From positions 405,339 to 469,338 of the forward strand of contig NZ_JAAIXZ010000007.1 of NCBI RefSeq assembly GCF_010894435.1: 64,000 bases of DNA, written 5' to 3'. Source of the DNA: Pyxidicoccus trucidator (GTDB lineage: Bacteria > Myxococcota > Myxococcia > Myxococcales > Myxococcaceae). Under the pieces are notes generated by a model that had not been told where the DNA came from, made no database searches, and worked only from the letters and a program-made list of their open reading frames with translations. The translations under genes and the position numbers were made by a program. The stretch's first letter is position 1; each line of letters begins with the position of its first letter. Shown here in pieces: positions 8,334-15,552 of the stretch.

Positions 8334-8624
8334 ATGAGTGGTGACGACGAGGCGGAAATCGCCATCGCGCTGAAGTACGACAGGGAGAAGGACGGCGCCC
8401 CGCGCGTGGTGGCCAAGGGGATGCGGCTCAAGGCGGAGAAGATTCGCGCCATCGCCAAGGAGCACGGCATCCCCTTCATGAAGAACGTCAACCTGGCCAA
8501 CGCCCTGTTCCGCGTCGAGGTGGGACAGGAGGTTCCAGAGGAGCTGTACGACGCGGTGGCCGAGGTCCTCAACTTCATCTACGAACTGCAGCGCGACCAG
8601 GCAGCCGCCAACGGGAAGCGCTAG
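8334..8624 (+). CDS. Stand-alone SctU/FlhB C-terminal domain (FhlB-like)
   Basis: A 96-residue soluble protein, almost entirely one domain, that matches the SctU segment downstream of its cleavage site: both contain ALKYDREKDGAPRV, then VEVG(H/Q)EVPEEL(F/Y)DAVAEVLNF. It begins just where the cleaved SctU C-terminal fragment would begin and has no NPTH-type motif and no membrane segment. FhlB/FlhX-type proteins of this form occur beside some flagellar systems and can partly replace the FlhB C-terminus. Here it lies 11 bases after sctU, so a tandem partial duplication is the simplest origin. The ATG at 8334 is preceded by GAAGGGTTGGCCC. Confidence 0.85.
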   Translation: MSGDDEAEIAIALKYDREKDGAPRVVAKGMRLKAEKIRAIAKEHGIPFMKNVNLANALFRVEVGQEVPEELYDAVAEVLNFIYELQRDQAAANGKR

Positions 8625-8671
8625 GGGGACTGGACGGCCCCCACCCACCTGGAGTGAGGTTCGGTACCACG

Positions 8672-9151
8672 ATGGCCAGAATCAACAATCAACCCCCCAA
8701 GACGCCCGTATGGCCCTGGGGCGGCCCCCGAAGCGTCCGTGAGCGGCTCGTCGATGCCTCCCAGGTCGACCGCAAGAAGCTCCGCAAGACGGGCAACCCG
8801 AAGAACCCCGCGCTCGCCTCGGCGGCGCTGCTGGACTTCATCGGCCCGGCGCACTCCTCCGAGGAGCTGCGCCTGCCGCTGCCCCCGCACCCCGGCGGGC
8901 ACGACGCGGACCTGGAGGGCTTCAGCGACAGGCCCCACCTGGCCAGCGTCGCCGGCCGCGGGGAGGAGGACCAGCGCCGCATGCTGGAGCGCAGCCTGGC
9001 CAAGGTGAATGCCGCGCCGGACCGGCTGGATCGCCTCAAGGCCCTGCTCTCGCGCGAGTCCGCCATGTTGAACCTGGTGGATCAGGTCAACGAGGAGACG
9101 AAGGAGATCATCCGCCAGATGTGGGCGGCCCAGAAGGACGAGGGTTATTAG
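8672..9151 (+). CDS. Conserved T3SS-locus protein of unknown function
   Basis: A 159-residue soluble protein. I do not recognise the family. The first 90 residues are rich in Pro, Arg and Ser; the last 60 are helical (LERSLAKVNAAPDRLDRLKA, then NLVDQVNEETKEIIRQMW) and could form a coiled coil. There is no signal peptide or membrane span. The ATG at 8672 is chosen because a GGAGTGAGG stretch lies just upstream; a GTG at 8654 would add six residues. It sits 4 bases before the first TPR chaperone gene and is probably co-transcribed with it, so a regulator, accessory or exported protein is possible. Confidence 0.7.
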   Translation: MARINNQPPKTPVWPWGGPRSVRERLVDASQVDRKKLRKTGNPKNPALASAALLDFIGPAHSSEELRLPLPPHPGGHDADLEGFSDRPHLASVAGRGEEDQRRMLERSLAKVNAAPDRLDRLKALLSRESAMLNLVDQVNEETKEIIRQMWAAQKDEGY

Positions 9152-9155
9152 CGCC

Positions 9156-9632
9156 ATGGCCGTGCTGGACCCGGAAGACCCGAAGGACGAGGCGAAGCTC
9201 GCCGCCACGCTGCAGCGCTGGGCGGACGGAAAGGCCACGCTGCGCGACGTGCGCGGCTACTCGGATGACGAGCTGTACGCCATCGCCAAGACGGCCTACT
9301 TCTTCTACTACCAGGGGCGGCTCAGCGAGGCGCGCACGCTCTTCCAGGGCCTGTACGCCGTCAACCCCACCGACGCGTACTTCGCCAAGGCCCTGGGCGT
9401 GGTGGAGATGGCCGCCGGAAACGGGCAGGGCGCCCTCGCCGCCTTCGACGTCGCCGCCAAGCTGGCCCCGCAGGATCCGTCCGTCTACGTCGGCCGCGCC
9501 GAGGTGAAGCTGGCCCTCGGCCAGAAGCCCCAGGCCATTGAGGACCTGCGCCGCGCCGCCGCCATGACGCCCGAGAATGACCCCGTGGTGCGCAAGGCCG
9601 GCGCCATGCTGACGGCCCTGAGCCGCCGCTGA
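9156..9632 (+). CDS. SycD/LcrH-like TPR chaperone 1
   Basis: A 158-residue TPR protein with about three repeats and the LcrH/SycD pattern: YSDDELYAIAKTAYFFYYQG, LSEARTLFQGLYAVNPTDAY, then FAKALGVVEMAAGN and ALAAFDVAAKLAPQDPSVYV. Class II T3SS chaperones of this family bind hydrophobic translocators; the related SctG-type TPR chaperones bind needle subunits. It starts 4 bases after the upstream gene, implying an operon. Two more proteins of the same kind occur later in the locus. Which substrate it serves cannot be read from the sequence; the unknown gene at 9768 is the nearest downstream candidate. Confidence 0.78.
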   Translation: MAVLDPEDPKDEAKLAATLQRWADGKATLRDVRGYSDDELYAIAKTAYFFYYQGRLSEARTLFQGLYAVNPTDAYFAKALGVVEMAAGNGQGALAAFDVAAKLAPQDPSVYVGRAEVKLALGQKPQAIEDLRRAAAMTPENDPVVRKAGAMLTALSRR

Positions 9633-9644
9633 GGGCCTCCGAAT

Positions 9645-9679
9645 GGCCGTTGACGGCCGTACACACGTGTTGCACGTGT
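9645..9679. promoter_or_regulatory. Two adjacent inverted repeats in a 135-bp gap
   Basis: GGCCGT-TG-ACGGCC (9645-9658) is followed at once by ACACGTG-TTG-CACGTGT (9663-9679), both perfect. The loops of 2 and 3 bases are short for hairpins, so DNA-binding operator sites are more likely than a terminator. They lie about 90 bases before the start of the next gene. Function is inferred from symmetry and position only. Confidence 0.4.
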
Positions 9680-9767
9680 CTCGGCTCGCTGGATGTGTGA
9701 GTCCGGAACAGTCTGCTAAGCTCGGACCGTTCACCCCAAACCAATCGATGGAGAGGTGGAGAGAATC

Positions 9768-10376
9768 ATGAGCACCCAGAACACGAAGAAGGAGAAGCGC
9801 CCGCTTCCTCCTGAGCCGGCGGAGCTGATCGAGAAGCGCGAGAAGCTGCTGGTCGAGCTCGAGGCGCAGCAGAAGACGGCCAAGGGCACCTTCAAGGAGG
9901 TGGTGTTTACGATGAAGTCGCTGGTGTCCTCCACCCAGCCCGGCTCGCCCTTCGACGAGCGGCTCTATGCCGACGTGTCTGGCGCGCTCCAGCGCTTCAT
10001 GAAGGACCCCCTCCTCCCGGTGCCGCCGGTGCTGGGCATGGTGGTGGAGTATCTCTCCCTGCGCCTGAACACCTATGGCGTCACCATCCAGAACGCGGTG
10101 AAGGAGATGAACCCGGAGCTGCACGCCAAGCTGGCCTTCACCCCTCCCTCGGGTGGGGGTGCGCCCGCCGCCGCTCCGGCCGCCGCGCCCCGGCCGCCGG
10201 CCGCTGGCGGCGCCAAGGGCCCCAAGGACGGTTTCGAGTCCTCCGCCAAGCGCCCCCTCTCCCTGGACCCCGACGCCGCCCCCGCCGGCCCCGCGGACCC
10301 CAAGAAGGAGCAGCAGAATCTCGAGTCCTTCAAGGCGTGGATGAAGAACCCAAGCCTTGGAAAGCTCAAGGGTTAG
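9768..10376 (+). CDS. Unknown T3SS-locus protein, possible substrate
   Basis: A 202-residue protein with no recognised family. Residues 1-55 are charged and helical, 60-125 look folded (ADVSGALQRFMKDPLLPVPP, then VVEYLSLRLNTYGVTIQNAV), 130-165 are Pro/Ala/Gly rich and disordered, and the tail is polar. There is no signal peptide or membrane helix. The ATG at 9768 is preferred over a GTG at 9756 because GGAGAGGTGGAGAG precedes it. It stands alone between a gap with two inverted repeats and the motif-controlled needle-like gene. An exported or regulatory protein is plausible; no function can be assigned. Confidence 0.65.
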   Translation: MSTQNTKKEKRPLPPEPAELIEKREKLLVELEAQQKTAKGTFKEVVFTMKSLVSSTQPGSPFDERLYADVSGALQRFMKDPLLPVPPVLGMVVEYLSLRLNTYGVTIQNAVKEMNPELHAKLAFTPPSGGGAPAAAPAAAPRPPAAGGAKGPKDGFESSAKRPLSLDPDAAPAGPADPKKEQQNLESFKAWMKNPSLGKLKG

Positions 10377-10432
10377 GGGCTCTCGGGGCCTCCCGCGAAA
10401 AAGCCGGAAATGATCCCGGTTAATTCGCAGGA

Positions 10433-10460
10433 AACTCCGGACGCCTTCCTCCGATAATCC
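10433..10460 (+). promoter_or_regulatory. Bipartite promoter-like motif upstream of needle-like gene
   Basis: AACTC (10433-10437), 15 bases, then GATAATCC (10453-10460), ending 62 bases before the ATG at 10523. The preceding bases give GGAAACT, like an ECF-type -35 box. The same layout occurs at 10869-10896 and 14320-14347. Promoter identity is inferred from recurrence and spacing. Confidence 0.55.
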
Positions 10461-10522
10461 TTTTGTAGCCGCTGCTGCACACCACTTCGCAGCAAACCGC
10501 CCAAACCACACAGGAGCATACA

Positions 10523-10738
10523 ATGACCATCGGAAACGTGTTCAACGCCGCGGTGAGCAACATCAAGCAGGGCTCCGACGCTTCCCGCGCGATGATCGAC
10601 GCGGCGCCCCCGGATCAGCGCGCGTTCCTCGAGGCCCAGCAGCAGATGCAGAAGGACGCGCAGATCGTCCAGCTGGTCACCAACTGCATGAAGAAGCTGG
10701 ACGACATGGCGACGTCGGTCCTCCAGAACCTGAAGTAA
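10523..10738 (+). CDS. Candidate T3SS needle (SctF-like) subunit
   Basis: A 71-residue, all-helical, signal-less protein. Its layout matches needle subunits (usually 70-90 residues): an N-terminal helix, a Pro-containing turn (APPDQR, residues 28-33), then a long C-terminal helix ending SVLQNLK. That end resembles IIQNFR of MxiH and GILQKI of PscF, and the preceding KLDDM aligns with RDLM of PscF. It has a strong AGGAG Shine-Dalgarno 6 bases before the ATG, its own promoter-like motif, and a strong terminator right after it, as expected for a high-copy structural subunit. Inner rod protein (SctI) or an early effector are alternatives. Similarity is judged by eye and is weak, as is usual for this family. 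Confidence 0.5.
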   Translation: MTIGNVFNAAVSNIKQGSDASRAMIDAAPPDQRAFLEAQQQMQKDAQIVQLVTNCMKKLDDMATSVLQNLK

Positions 10739-10781
10739 GAAGTAGCCGGTCGCTGGTCTCCCGCGGCCCTGCTTCACCCCG

Positions 10782-10816
10782 GCCTCGCAACAGTCCTTCA
10801 AGGACTGCTGCGAGGC
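10782..10816 (+). terminator. Intrinsic terminator after needle-like gene
   Basis: A 16-bp stem with one mismatch (GCCTCGCAACAGTCCT against AGGACTGCTGCGAGGC), a 3-base loop and the T-rich tail TGGTTCATTTT. It begins 43 bases after the stop at 10738 and separates this gene from the next motif-controlled unit. Confidence 0.85.
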
Positions 10817-10868
10817 TGGTTCATTTTCAGCGCCTGGCAACGGTCTCCGCGGGCGGCCCACGCGCAGC

Positions 10869-10896
10869 AACTTTTTCCGTCGCCGTGAGACAATCC
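10869..10896 (+). promoter_or_regulatory. Bipartite promoter-like motif upstream of 10929 gene
   Basis: GCAACTT with AACTT at 10869-10873, 15 bases, then GACAATCC at 10889-10896, 32 bases before the ATG at 10929. Same spacing as the motifs at 10433 and 14320, with one change in each half. It lies directly after the terminator at 10782-10816, as a promoter for a new unit should. Confidence 0.5.
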
Positions 10897-10928
10897 TTCC
10901 GAACCGTCTTTCGAGGAGAACTCCTTAA

Positions 10929-11420
10929 ATGGCTCCGATCACCCGCAGTGCCCCGCCCCGCACGCCGACGCAGCCCACGGCCGCGAAGCAGACCGCGCCC
11001 GCCGCCGCCGCCGGTTCGACGCCGACGGCCTCCGCTCCCGGCGAGGACCTCAAGAACCTCCAGGCCGAGATGAAGCACATCGAGGACAAGGCCAAGAAGG
11101 ACCCCAAGAGCCTGACGGCCGACGAGCGCTCTGACTACGCCAAGGCCGCCGGCCTGGAGAAGGTGCTGGAGAACAGCAACTTCATCGGGTTCCTCAACAA
11201 GGACTCGGGCGAGAAGATCTTCAAGAAGGTCGACGAGGAGATGCAGAAGTTCATCGCCGCGAACCCCAACGCGTCGCTGGAGGACATGAAGAAGCACGCG
11301 GAGACCAAGTTCAAGGCGGCCCTCTCCTCCGAGGTCGTGTCCAAGGGTGTGGTGGACATGGCCATCAAGCAGATGCAGGAGCGGCTCCAGGAGATTCGCG
11401 ACAGCTTCGAGGAGAAGTAG
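10929..11420 (+). CDS. Unknown helical protein, likely exported component
   Basis: A 163-residue protein, family not recognised. Residues 1-38 are rich in Ala, Pro and Thr, resembling an unstructured type III export signal; residues 40-163 are charged and helical, with amphipathic helices (LKNLQAEMKHIEDKAKK, FKKVDEEMQKFIAANPNASL, VVDMAIKQMQERLQEIRDSF). No signal peptide or membrane span. It is a one-gene unit with the shared promoter-like motif upstream and a long hairpin downstream, and the next gene is a TPR chaperone. That pairing suggests a chaperoned substrate such as a tip, translocator-like or effector protein. GAGGAG precedes the ATG. Confidence 0.68.
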   Translation: MAPITRSAPPRTPTQPTAAKQTAPAAAAGSTPTASAPGEDLKNLQAEMKHIEDKAKKDPKSLTADERSDYAKAAGLEKVLENSNFIGFLNKDSGEKIFKKVDEEMQKFIAANPNASLEDMKKHAETKFKAALSSEVVSKGVVDMAIKQMQERLQEIRDSFEEK

Positions 11421-11434
11421 TTCGTCATCACGGT

Positions 11435-11486
11435 CCACCGGCCGAAGGGGCGCCTCCTTCAAGGAGTTGATGCCCCCGGCTGGTGG
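11435..11486 (+). terminator. Long compound hairpin after 10929 gene
   Basis: Outer arms CCACCGGCCG (11435-11444) and CGGCTGGTGG (11477-11486) pair fully with one G-T; inner arms GGGGC and GCCCC pair next; a small CTCCTT/AGGAG stem lies inside. No T-run, but placement 14 bases after a stop codon suggests termination or 3'-end protection. Confidence 0.6.
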
Positions 11487-11548
11487 GCCCGCCGGAGCCG
11501 GGCTAGACTCCACGCCGCTTCCGTTCTCGCCCCGGGGATGAGTCCACG

Positions 11549-12034
11549 ATGACGACCCAAGCCAAGGCGCCGGTCTCCAACGAAGATGGGAAGCCGCTGT
11601 CAGGCCCGGAGATGCTCGAGCGGGCCACGGACGGCTTCAACCTGTTCCAGGATGGCCACTTCCAGGAGTCGCTGGCCGTCTTCGAGCAGCTGTCGGCCAT
11701 GGATCCGGCCGAGGCCTACTTCCAGACGGCGCTCGGCGCCTGCTACCTGGCGCTCGAGGACCTCGACCGCGCCGAGGCCTTCTTCAACCGCGCCATCGAG
11801 CTGGACCCGACGGACATCACCCCCTTCGTCAACCGGGGCGAGGTCCACCTGCGCCAGGGCAAGGTGATGGAGGCGGCGCATGACTTCAATCATGCCGTGA
11901 GCCTGGACCCGGAGGGGAAGGACCCCCTGAGCGCCCGGGCCCGGATGCTGGCCGCCGCCGCGCTGGAGAGCGCCGAAGAGGCGCAGGGGCTCTCCGAGCC
12001 CGGTTCGCCCGAGTCCGGCACCAGCGGACGCTGA
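11549..12034 (+). CDS. SycD/LcrH-like TPR chaperone 2
   Basis: A 161-residue TPR protein with three repeats: MLERATDGFNLFQDGHFQES, then LAVFEQLSAMDPAEAYFQTA, and AEAFFNRAIELDPTDITPFV. Its length, acidic N-terminus and repeat spacing match class II T3SS chaperones and the other two copies in this locus. It follows the unknown gene at 10929 (possible client) and precedes sctV by 81 bases. ATG at 11549 is preceded by GGGGATGAG. Sequence differs enough from copies 1 and 3 that these are old paralogues with distinct clients rather than a recent duplication. Confidence 0.78.
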   Translation: MTTQAKAPVSNEDGKPLSGPEMLERATDGFNLFQDGHFQESLAVFEQLSAMDPAEAYFQTALGACYLALEDLDRAEAFFNRAIELDPTDITPFVNRGEVHLRQGKVMEAAHDFNHAVSLDPEGKDPLSARARMLAAAALESAEEAQGLSEPGSPESGTSGR

Positions 12035-12115
12035 GGGCTTTCCCCCACAACCGACCAGCCTGAGGGTGCCCCCTTGGGCTTGGGGCCGAGCACGGACTAG
12101 GATGGCTCCCCGCTG

Positions 12116-14239
12116 ATGGCCGCCCTCAATCCGAACAGCTTCCTCGCTAAGTACTCCGACATCGTCCTGGCGTTGGTGGTCGTGTGCATCGTCGGGATGA
12201 TGATCGTCCCGCTGCCCACGCTGCTGCTGGACGTCTTGCTGACGCTGAACATCAGCATCTCGGTGGTGTTGTTGCTGGTGTCGCTCTACGTGCCAGCGGC
12301 ACTGCACCTCACGGTGTTCCCGACACTGTTGCTCATCACCACGATGTTCCGGCTGTCGCTGACCATCTCCACCACGCGGCTCATCCTGCTGACGGGTGAC
12401 CCGGGAGAAGTGGTCATCGCCTTCGGCAACTTCGTGGTGCAGGGCAACTTCGTCGTCGGCGCCATCCTCTTCGTCATCCTCGTCATCGTGAACTTCATCG
12501 TCATCTCCAAGGGCTCGGAGCGCGTCGCCGAAGTGGCCGCGCGCTTCACCCTGGACGCGATGCCGGGCAAGCAGATGTCCATCGACGCGGACCTCCGCGC
12601 GGGCTCCATCGACCAGGACCAGGGCAAGAAGAAGCGCCGGGACCTCGAGCGGGAGAGCCAGCTGTTCGGCGCCATGGACGGCGCCATGAAGTTCGTGAAG
12701 GGCGACGCCATCGCCAGCATCATCATCACCGTCGTCAACATCGTCGGTGGCCTCATCATCGGCGTCACGCAGAAGGGCATGTCGGCGGGCGACGCGGCGC
12801 AGAAGTACACGCTGCTCACCATCGGTGACGGCCTGGTGAGCATGATTCCCGCCATCCTCATCTCCACCTGCGCCGGCATCATCGTGACGCGCGTCGGCGG
12901 CGAGGAGGAGGGGGCCCACCTCGGCATCGACATGGGCCAGCAGCTCACCGCGTACCCGAAGGCCATCGCCATCGCCGCGGGCATGCTCATCGTCCTCGGC
13001 CTCGTCCCCGGTCTGCCCAAGATTCCGTTCTTCCTCCTGGGTGCCGGCGCCGGCTTCGGCGCCTGGACGATGCTCAAGAAGGCGAAGGAGTCGGAGCTGG
13101 TGGAGGAGGCGGGCCCGGCCCTGGAGACGGACAACGGCACGCCCATGGCGTCCGAGCCGGCTCCCAAGGAGCCGATGAACCCGGACTCCGAGCTGTTCAT
13201 CCCCGTCGTCACGCCGATTGTCCTCGAGGTCTCCGACGCGCTGGTGCCCTACGTCGACTCGCGCCAGGACAACGGGAAGTTCCTCTTCGAGCTCATCCCC
13301 TTCATGCGCGACGGCCTCTTCGTCGAGCTGGGCGTGCGCTTCCCGGGCGTGCGCGCGCGCGGCAACGCGTCCCTGCCGCCCGGCGCCTACCAGGTGCAGA
13401 TCAACGAGGTGCCCGTCGTCACCGGCCAGGCCACGTTGGGGCACATCCTCGTCAACGACACGGTGGACCGCCTCAAGCTGATGAACATCCAGGGCTTCGA
13501 GGCCATCAACCCCGCCACCCGCCAGCCGGCCGCGTGGGTGCCCGAGCAGCACCGCGACACGCTGGAGGCCGCCGGCCTCACCACCTGGGACGTGCCCGGC
13601 TACATCATCCTGCACATGGCCGCCGTGCTGCGGCGCAATGCCCGCGAGTTCGTCGGCGTGCAGGAGACGCAGACGATGCTGGAGCAGTTGGAGAAGGCCT
13701 TCCCCGCCATCGTCAAGGAGGTGGTGCCCAAGGTCGTCAACGTCCTCAAGCTGACGGACATCCTGCAGCGCCTCGTGGAGGAGGAGATCTCCATCCGCGA
13801 CTTGCGCGGCATCCTCCAGGCCCTGGCCGAGTACGGGCAGGTGGAGGCGGACAACGTCATGCTCACCGAGCACGTGCGCGCCGCCCAGCGCCGCTACATC
13901 TCCCACAAGTACGCGCGCGGCACCGGCACCCTGGTGGTGTACCTGTTGGACCCCAACATCGAGGAGGCCATCCGCGGCTCCGTCAAGCGGACCTCGGCGG
14001 GTGCCCACCTCGCGCTGGAGCCGGAGCTGGCCCAGGAAATCGTCCAGGCCGTGCGCTCCGAGTGCGGCCACCTGCCGCCCAGCGCCCAGCGGCCCGTGAT
14101 CCTCACGGCCATGGACATCCGCCGCTACGTCCGGAAGCTGCTGGAGTACGAGTTCAACCCCTCGTTCTCCGTCCTCAGCTACCAGGAGCTGTCCCCCGAG
14201 CTGAACATCCAGCCCGTGGCCCGCATCTCCACCCGGTAG
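12116..14239 (+). CDS. sctV: Export apparatus protein SctV (FlhA-like)
   Basis: A 707-residue protein of normal SctV/FlhA length. The N-terminal half has eight membrane spans (about residues 18-330) with the family segments LTVFPTLLLITTMFRLSLTI and RFTLDAMPGKQMSIDADLRA; the C-terminal half is the cytoplasmic ring that docks chaperone-substrate complexes (PGAYQVQINEVPVVTG, then GYIILHMAAVLRRNAREFVG). It works with SctN, SctO and SctU in proton-driven export. It lies after three chaperone or substrate genes instead of directly after sctU, so the export core is split. The ATG at 12116 gives MAALNPNSFLAKYSDI, the usual short N-terminus. Confidence 0.95.
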   Translation: MAALNPNSFLAKYSDIVLALVVVCIVGMMIVPLPTLLLDVLLTLNISISVVLLLVSLYVPAALHLTVFPTLLLITTMFRLSLTISTTRLILLTGDPGEVVIAFGNFVVQGNFVVGAILFVILVIVNFIVISKGSERVAEVAARFTLDAMPGKQMSIDADLRAGSIDQDQGKKKRRDLERESQLFGAMDGAMKFVKGDAIASIIITVVNIVGGLIIGVTQKGMSAGDAAQKYTLLTIGDGLVSMIPAILISTCAGIIVTRVGGEEEGAHLGIDMGQQLTAYPKAIAIAAGMLIVLGLVPGLPKIPFFLLGAGAGFGAWTMLKKAKESELVEEAGPALETDNGTPMASEPAPKEPMNPDSELFIPVVTPIVLEVSDALVPYVDSRQDNGKFLFELIPFMRDGLFVELGVRFPGVRARGNASLPPGAYQVQINEVPVVTGQATLGHILVNDTVDRLKLMNIQGFEAINPATRQPAAWVPEQHRDTLEAAGLTTWDVPGYIILHMAAVLRRNAREFVGVQETQTMLEQLEKAFPAIVKEVVPKVVNVLKLTDILQRLVEEEISIRDLRGILQALAEYGQVEADNVMLTEHVRAAQRRYISHKYARGTGTLVVYLLDPNIEEAIRGSVKRTSAGAHLALEPELAQEIVQAVRSECGHLPPSAQRPVILTAMDIRRYVRKLLEYEFNPSFSVLSYQELSPELNIQPVARISTR

Positions 14240-14260
14240 GCGTGACGCCCGGTTCCGAAA

Positions 14261-14279
14261 GGTGGGTGCAACACCCACC
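14261..14279 (+). terminator. Hairpin after sctV
   Basis: Perfect 8-bp stem GGTGGGTG / CACCCACC with loop CAA, starting 21 bases after the sctV stop. No T-run follows. It precedes the promoter-like motif of the DUF1521 gene and probably ends or attenuates the sctV transcript. Confidence 0.5.
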
Positions 14280-14319
14280 CGGCGGACTCCGGCGACATCG
14301 GAATCCTGCCCGGAGACGC

Positions 14320-14347
14320 AACTCGGGAGTTGGCGCCTCGATAATCC
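14320..14347 (+). promoter_or_regulatory. Bipartite promoter-like motif upstream of DUF1521 gene
   Basis: GCAACTC with AACTC at 14320-14324, 15 bases, then GATAATCC at 14340-14347, 54 bases before the ATG at 14402. GATAATCC and AACTC are identical to those before the needle-like gene. Confidence 0.55.
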
Positions 14348-14401
14348 AGGGGAAGCAGCAAGCGCTTACTCAGCGCACTCAAAACGAATTCGGGAGGCAC
14401 C

Positions 14402-15502
14402 ATGACCACGATCAACCAGGCTGCCAGCACCACCCGCACCGCCACCACCAGCAACACGTCCGGCCCCAGCCAGGCGGACCTCGCGAAGAACCTGAAGCTC
14501 ATCGAGTCCACGGTGGACCACTGCATCGCCGAGATTGAGTCGGCGGTGAAGATGCTGAAGTCGCTGGACACGACGAGCAGCAGCTCGTTCTGCGGCACCC
14601 CGTCGCGCCCGGGCGACTCGCAGGGCATCGCCGCCGGCGGCAACGGCTGCTTCCCCAGCGAGTTCCCCGGCAAGTACGAGGACTACTTCCGCCCGGCCGA
14701 CAAGCTGAAGGTGGACTCCAACTCCGGCACCATCACCACGCCGGGCGGCTACAAGATCGAGCAGCTGGGCCAGTTCGAGTGGAAGATTTCGGGTCCGGAC
14801 GGCAAGAGCACCCGCGTCTGGGGTGACCCGCACGTCGACGAGAGCGACGGCGGCAAGTTCGACTTCAAGAAGAACACCACCTTCGCGCTGCCGGACGGCA
14901 CGCAGATCCACGTGACGACCAAGCCCTGGGGCAACAGCGGCATGACTGTCACCGGTCAGCTGGACATCACCTGCGGCAGCGACCGCGTCACGGTGTCCGA
15001 CATCGACAAGGGCAAGGGCAAGATCACCGAGGGCCTGAAGAAGGACGGCTACGAGAAGCTGGTCGACTTCCGCAACAAGAGCGACGACATCCTCTACATG
15101 GGCAAGGAGTCGGACGACTGGTCCTTCAACGGCCGCGAGGTCATCGGCGACGTCAACGGCGGCGAGTCCTTCAAGGTCGGCGACCTGCTGGCCGCCGGCC
15201 ACTACTCGGTGGACGGCACCAAGACGGAGCAGTGGCAGCCCGGCAAGGCGAAGCCCGAGGTGCGTGACGACTTCGTGGACCGCATCAACAAGGCCGTCGA
15301 GAAGCTGTTCGACCTGACCAAGGAGACGCGCGCGTTCGGCCACAACCCGTTCCGCGGCACGGACGACCTGGGCAAGTACGACAAGCAGGAGCACAAGGAC
15401 GGCATCAACGACGCCTTCAGCAACGTGAAGCAGATGTTCCGTGCGCTGGATGAGATCACCAAGCTGAATGATATGGTCAGCCGCCGTAACTTCTTCGTCT
15501 GA
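14402..15502 (+). CDS. DUF1521 self-cleaving type III effector candidate
   Basis: A 366-residue protein. Residues 1-25 are Ser/Thr/Ala rich with no signal peptide, like a type III export signal; 25-55 form a helix (probable chaperone-binding region); about 105-250 are a DUF1521 (MIIA) domain with RVWGDPHVDESDGGKFDF at 138-155. In Bradyrhizobium effectors NopE1 and NopE2 the matching GDPHVD is cut between Asp and Pro in a calcium-dependent autocleavage; here G141-H144 and D146 are intact. The C-terminus (260-366) is helical and unrecognised. It has its own promoter-like motif and GGGAGG ribosome site, and a TPR chaperone gene follows. Effector role is inferred. Confidence 0.82.
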   Translation: MTTINQAASTTRTATTSNTSGPSQADLAKNLKLIESTVDHCIAEIESAVKMLKSLDTTSSSSFCGTPSRPGDSQGIAAGGNGCFPSEFPGKYEDYFRPADKLKVDSNSGTITTPGGYKIEQLGQFEWKISGPDGKSTRVWGDPHVDESDGGKFDFKKNTTFALPDGTQIHVTTKPWGNSGMTVTGQLDITCGSDRVTVSDIDKGKGKITEGLKKDGYEKLVDFRNKSDDILYMGKESDDWSFNGREVIGDVNGGESFKVGDLLAAGHYSVDGTKTEQWQPGKAKPEVRDDFVDRINKAVEKLFDLTKETRAFGHNPFRGTDDLGKYDKQEHKDGINDAFSNVKQMFRALDEITKLNDMVSRRNFFV

Positions 15503-15518
15503 CCCTGACCCGTTGGGT

Positions 15519-15539
15519 GGGGGCTGCATGCCAGCCCCC
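15519..15539 (+). terminator. Stem-loop between DUF1521 gene and its chaperone gene
   Basis: GGGGGCTG (15519-15526), loop CATGC, CAGCCCCC (15532-15539). It sits 16 bases after the effector stop and 13 bases before the chaperone GTG. It may reduce downstream expression so that effector exceeds chaperone; no T-run is present. Confidence 0.5.
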
Positions 15540-15552
15540 GCGTGAGGTGGCC

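Noticed and set aside
72-14239. A flagellar locus
   Set aside because: Gene order is flagellum-like, but there is no flagellin, hook, rod or motor gene, SctQ is a single fused protein, and SycD-like chaperones and a type III effector domain are present.
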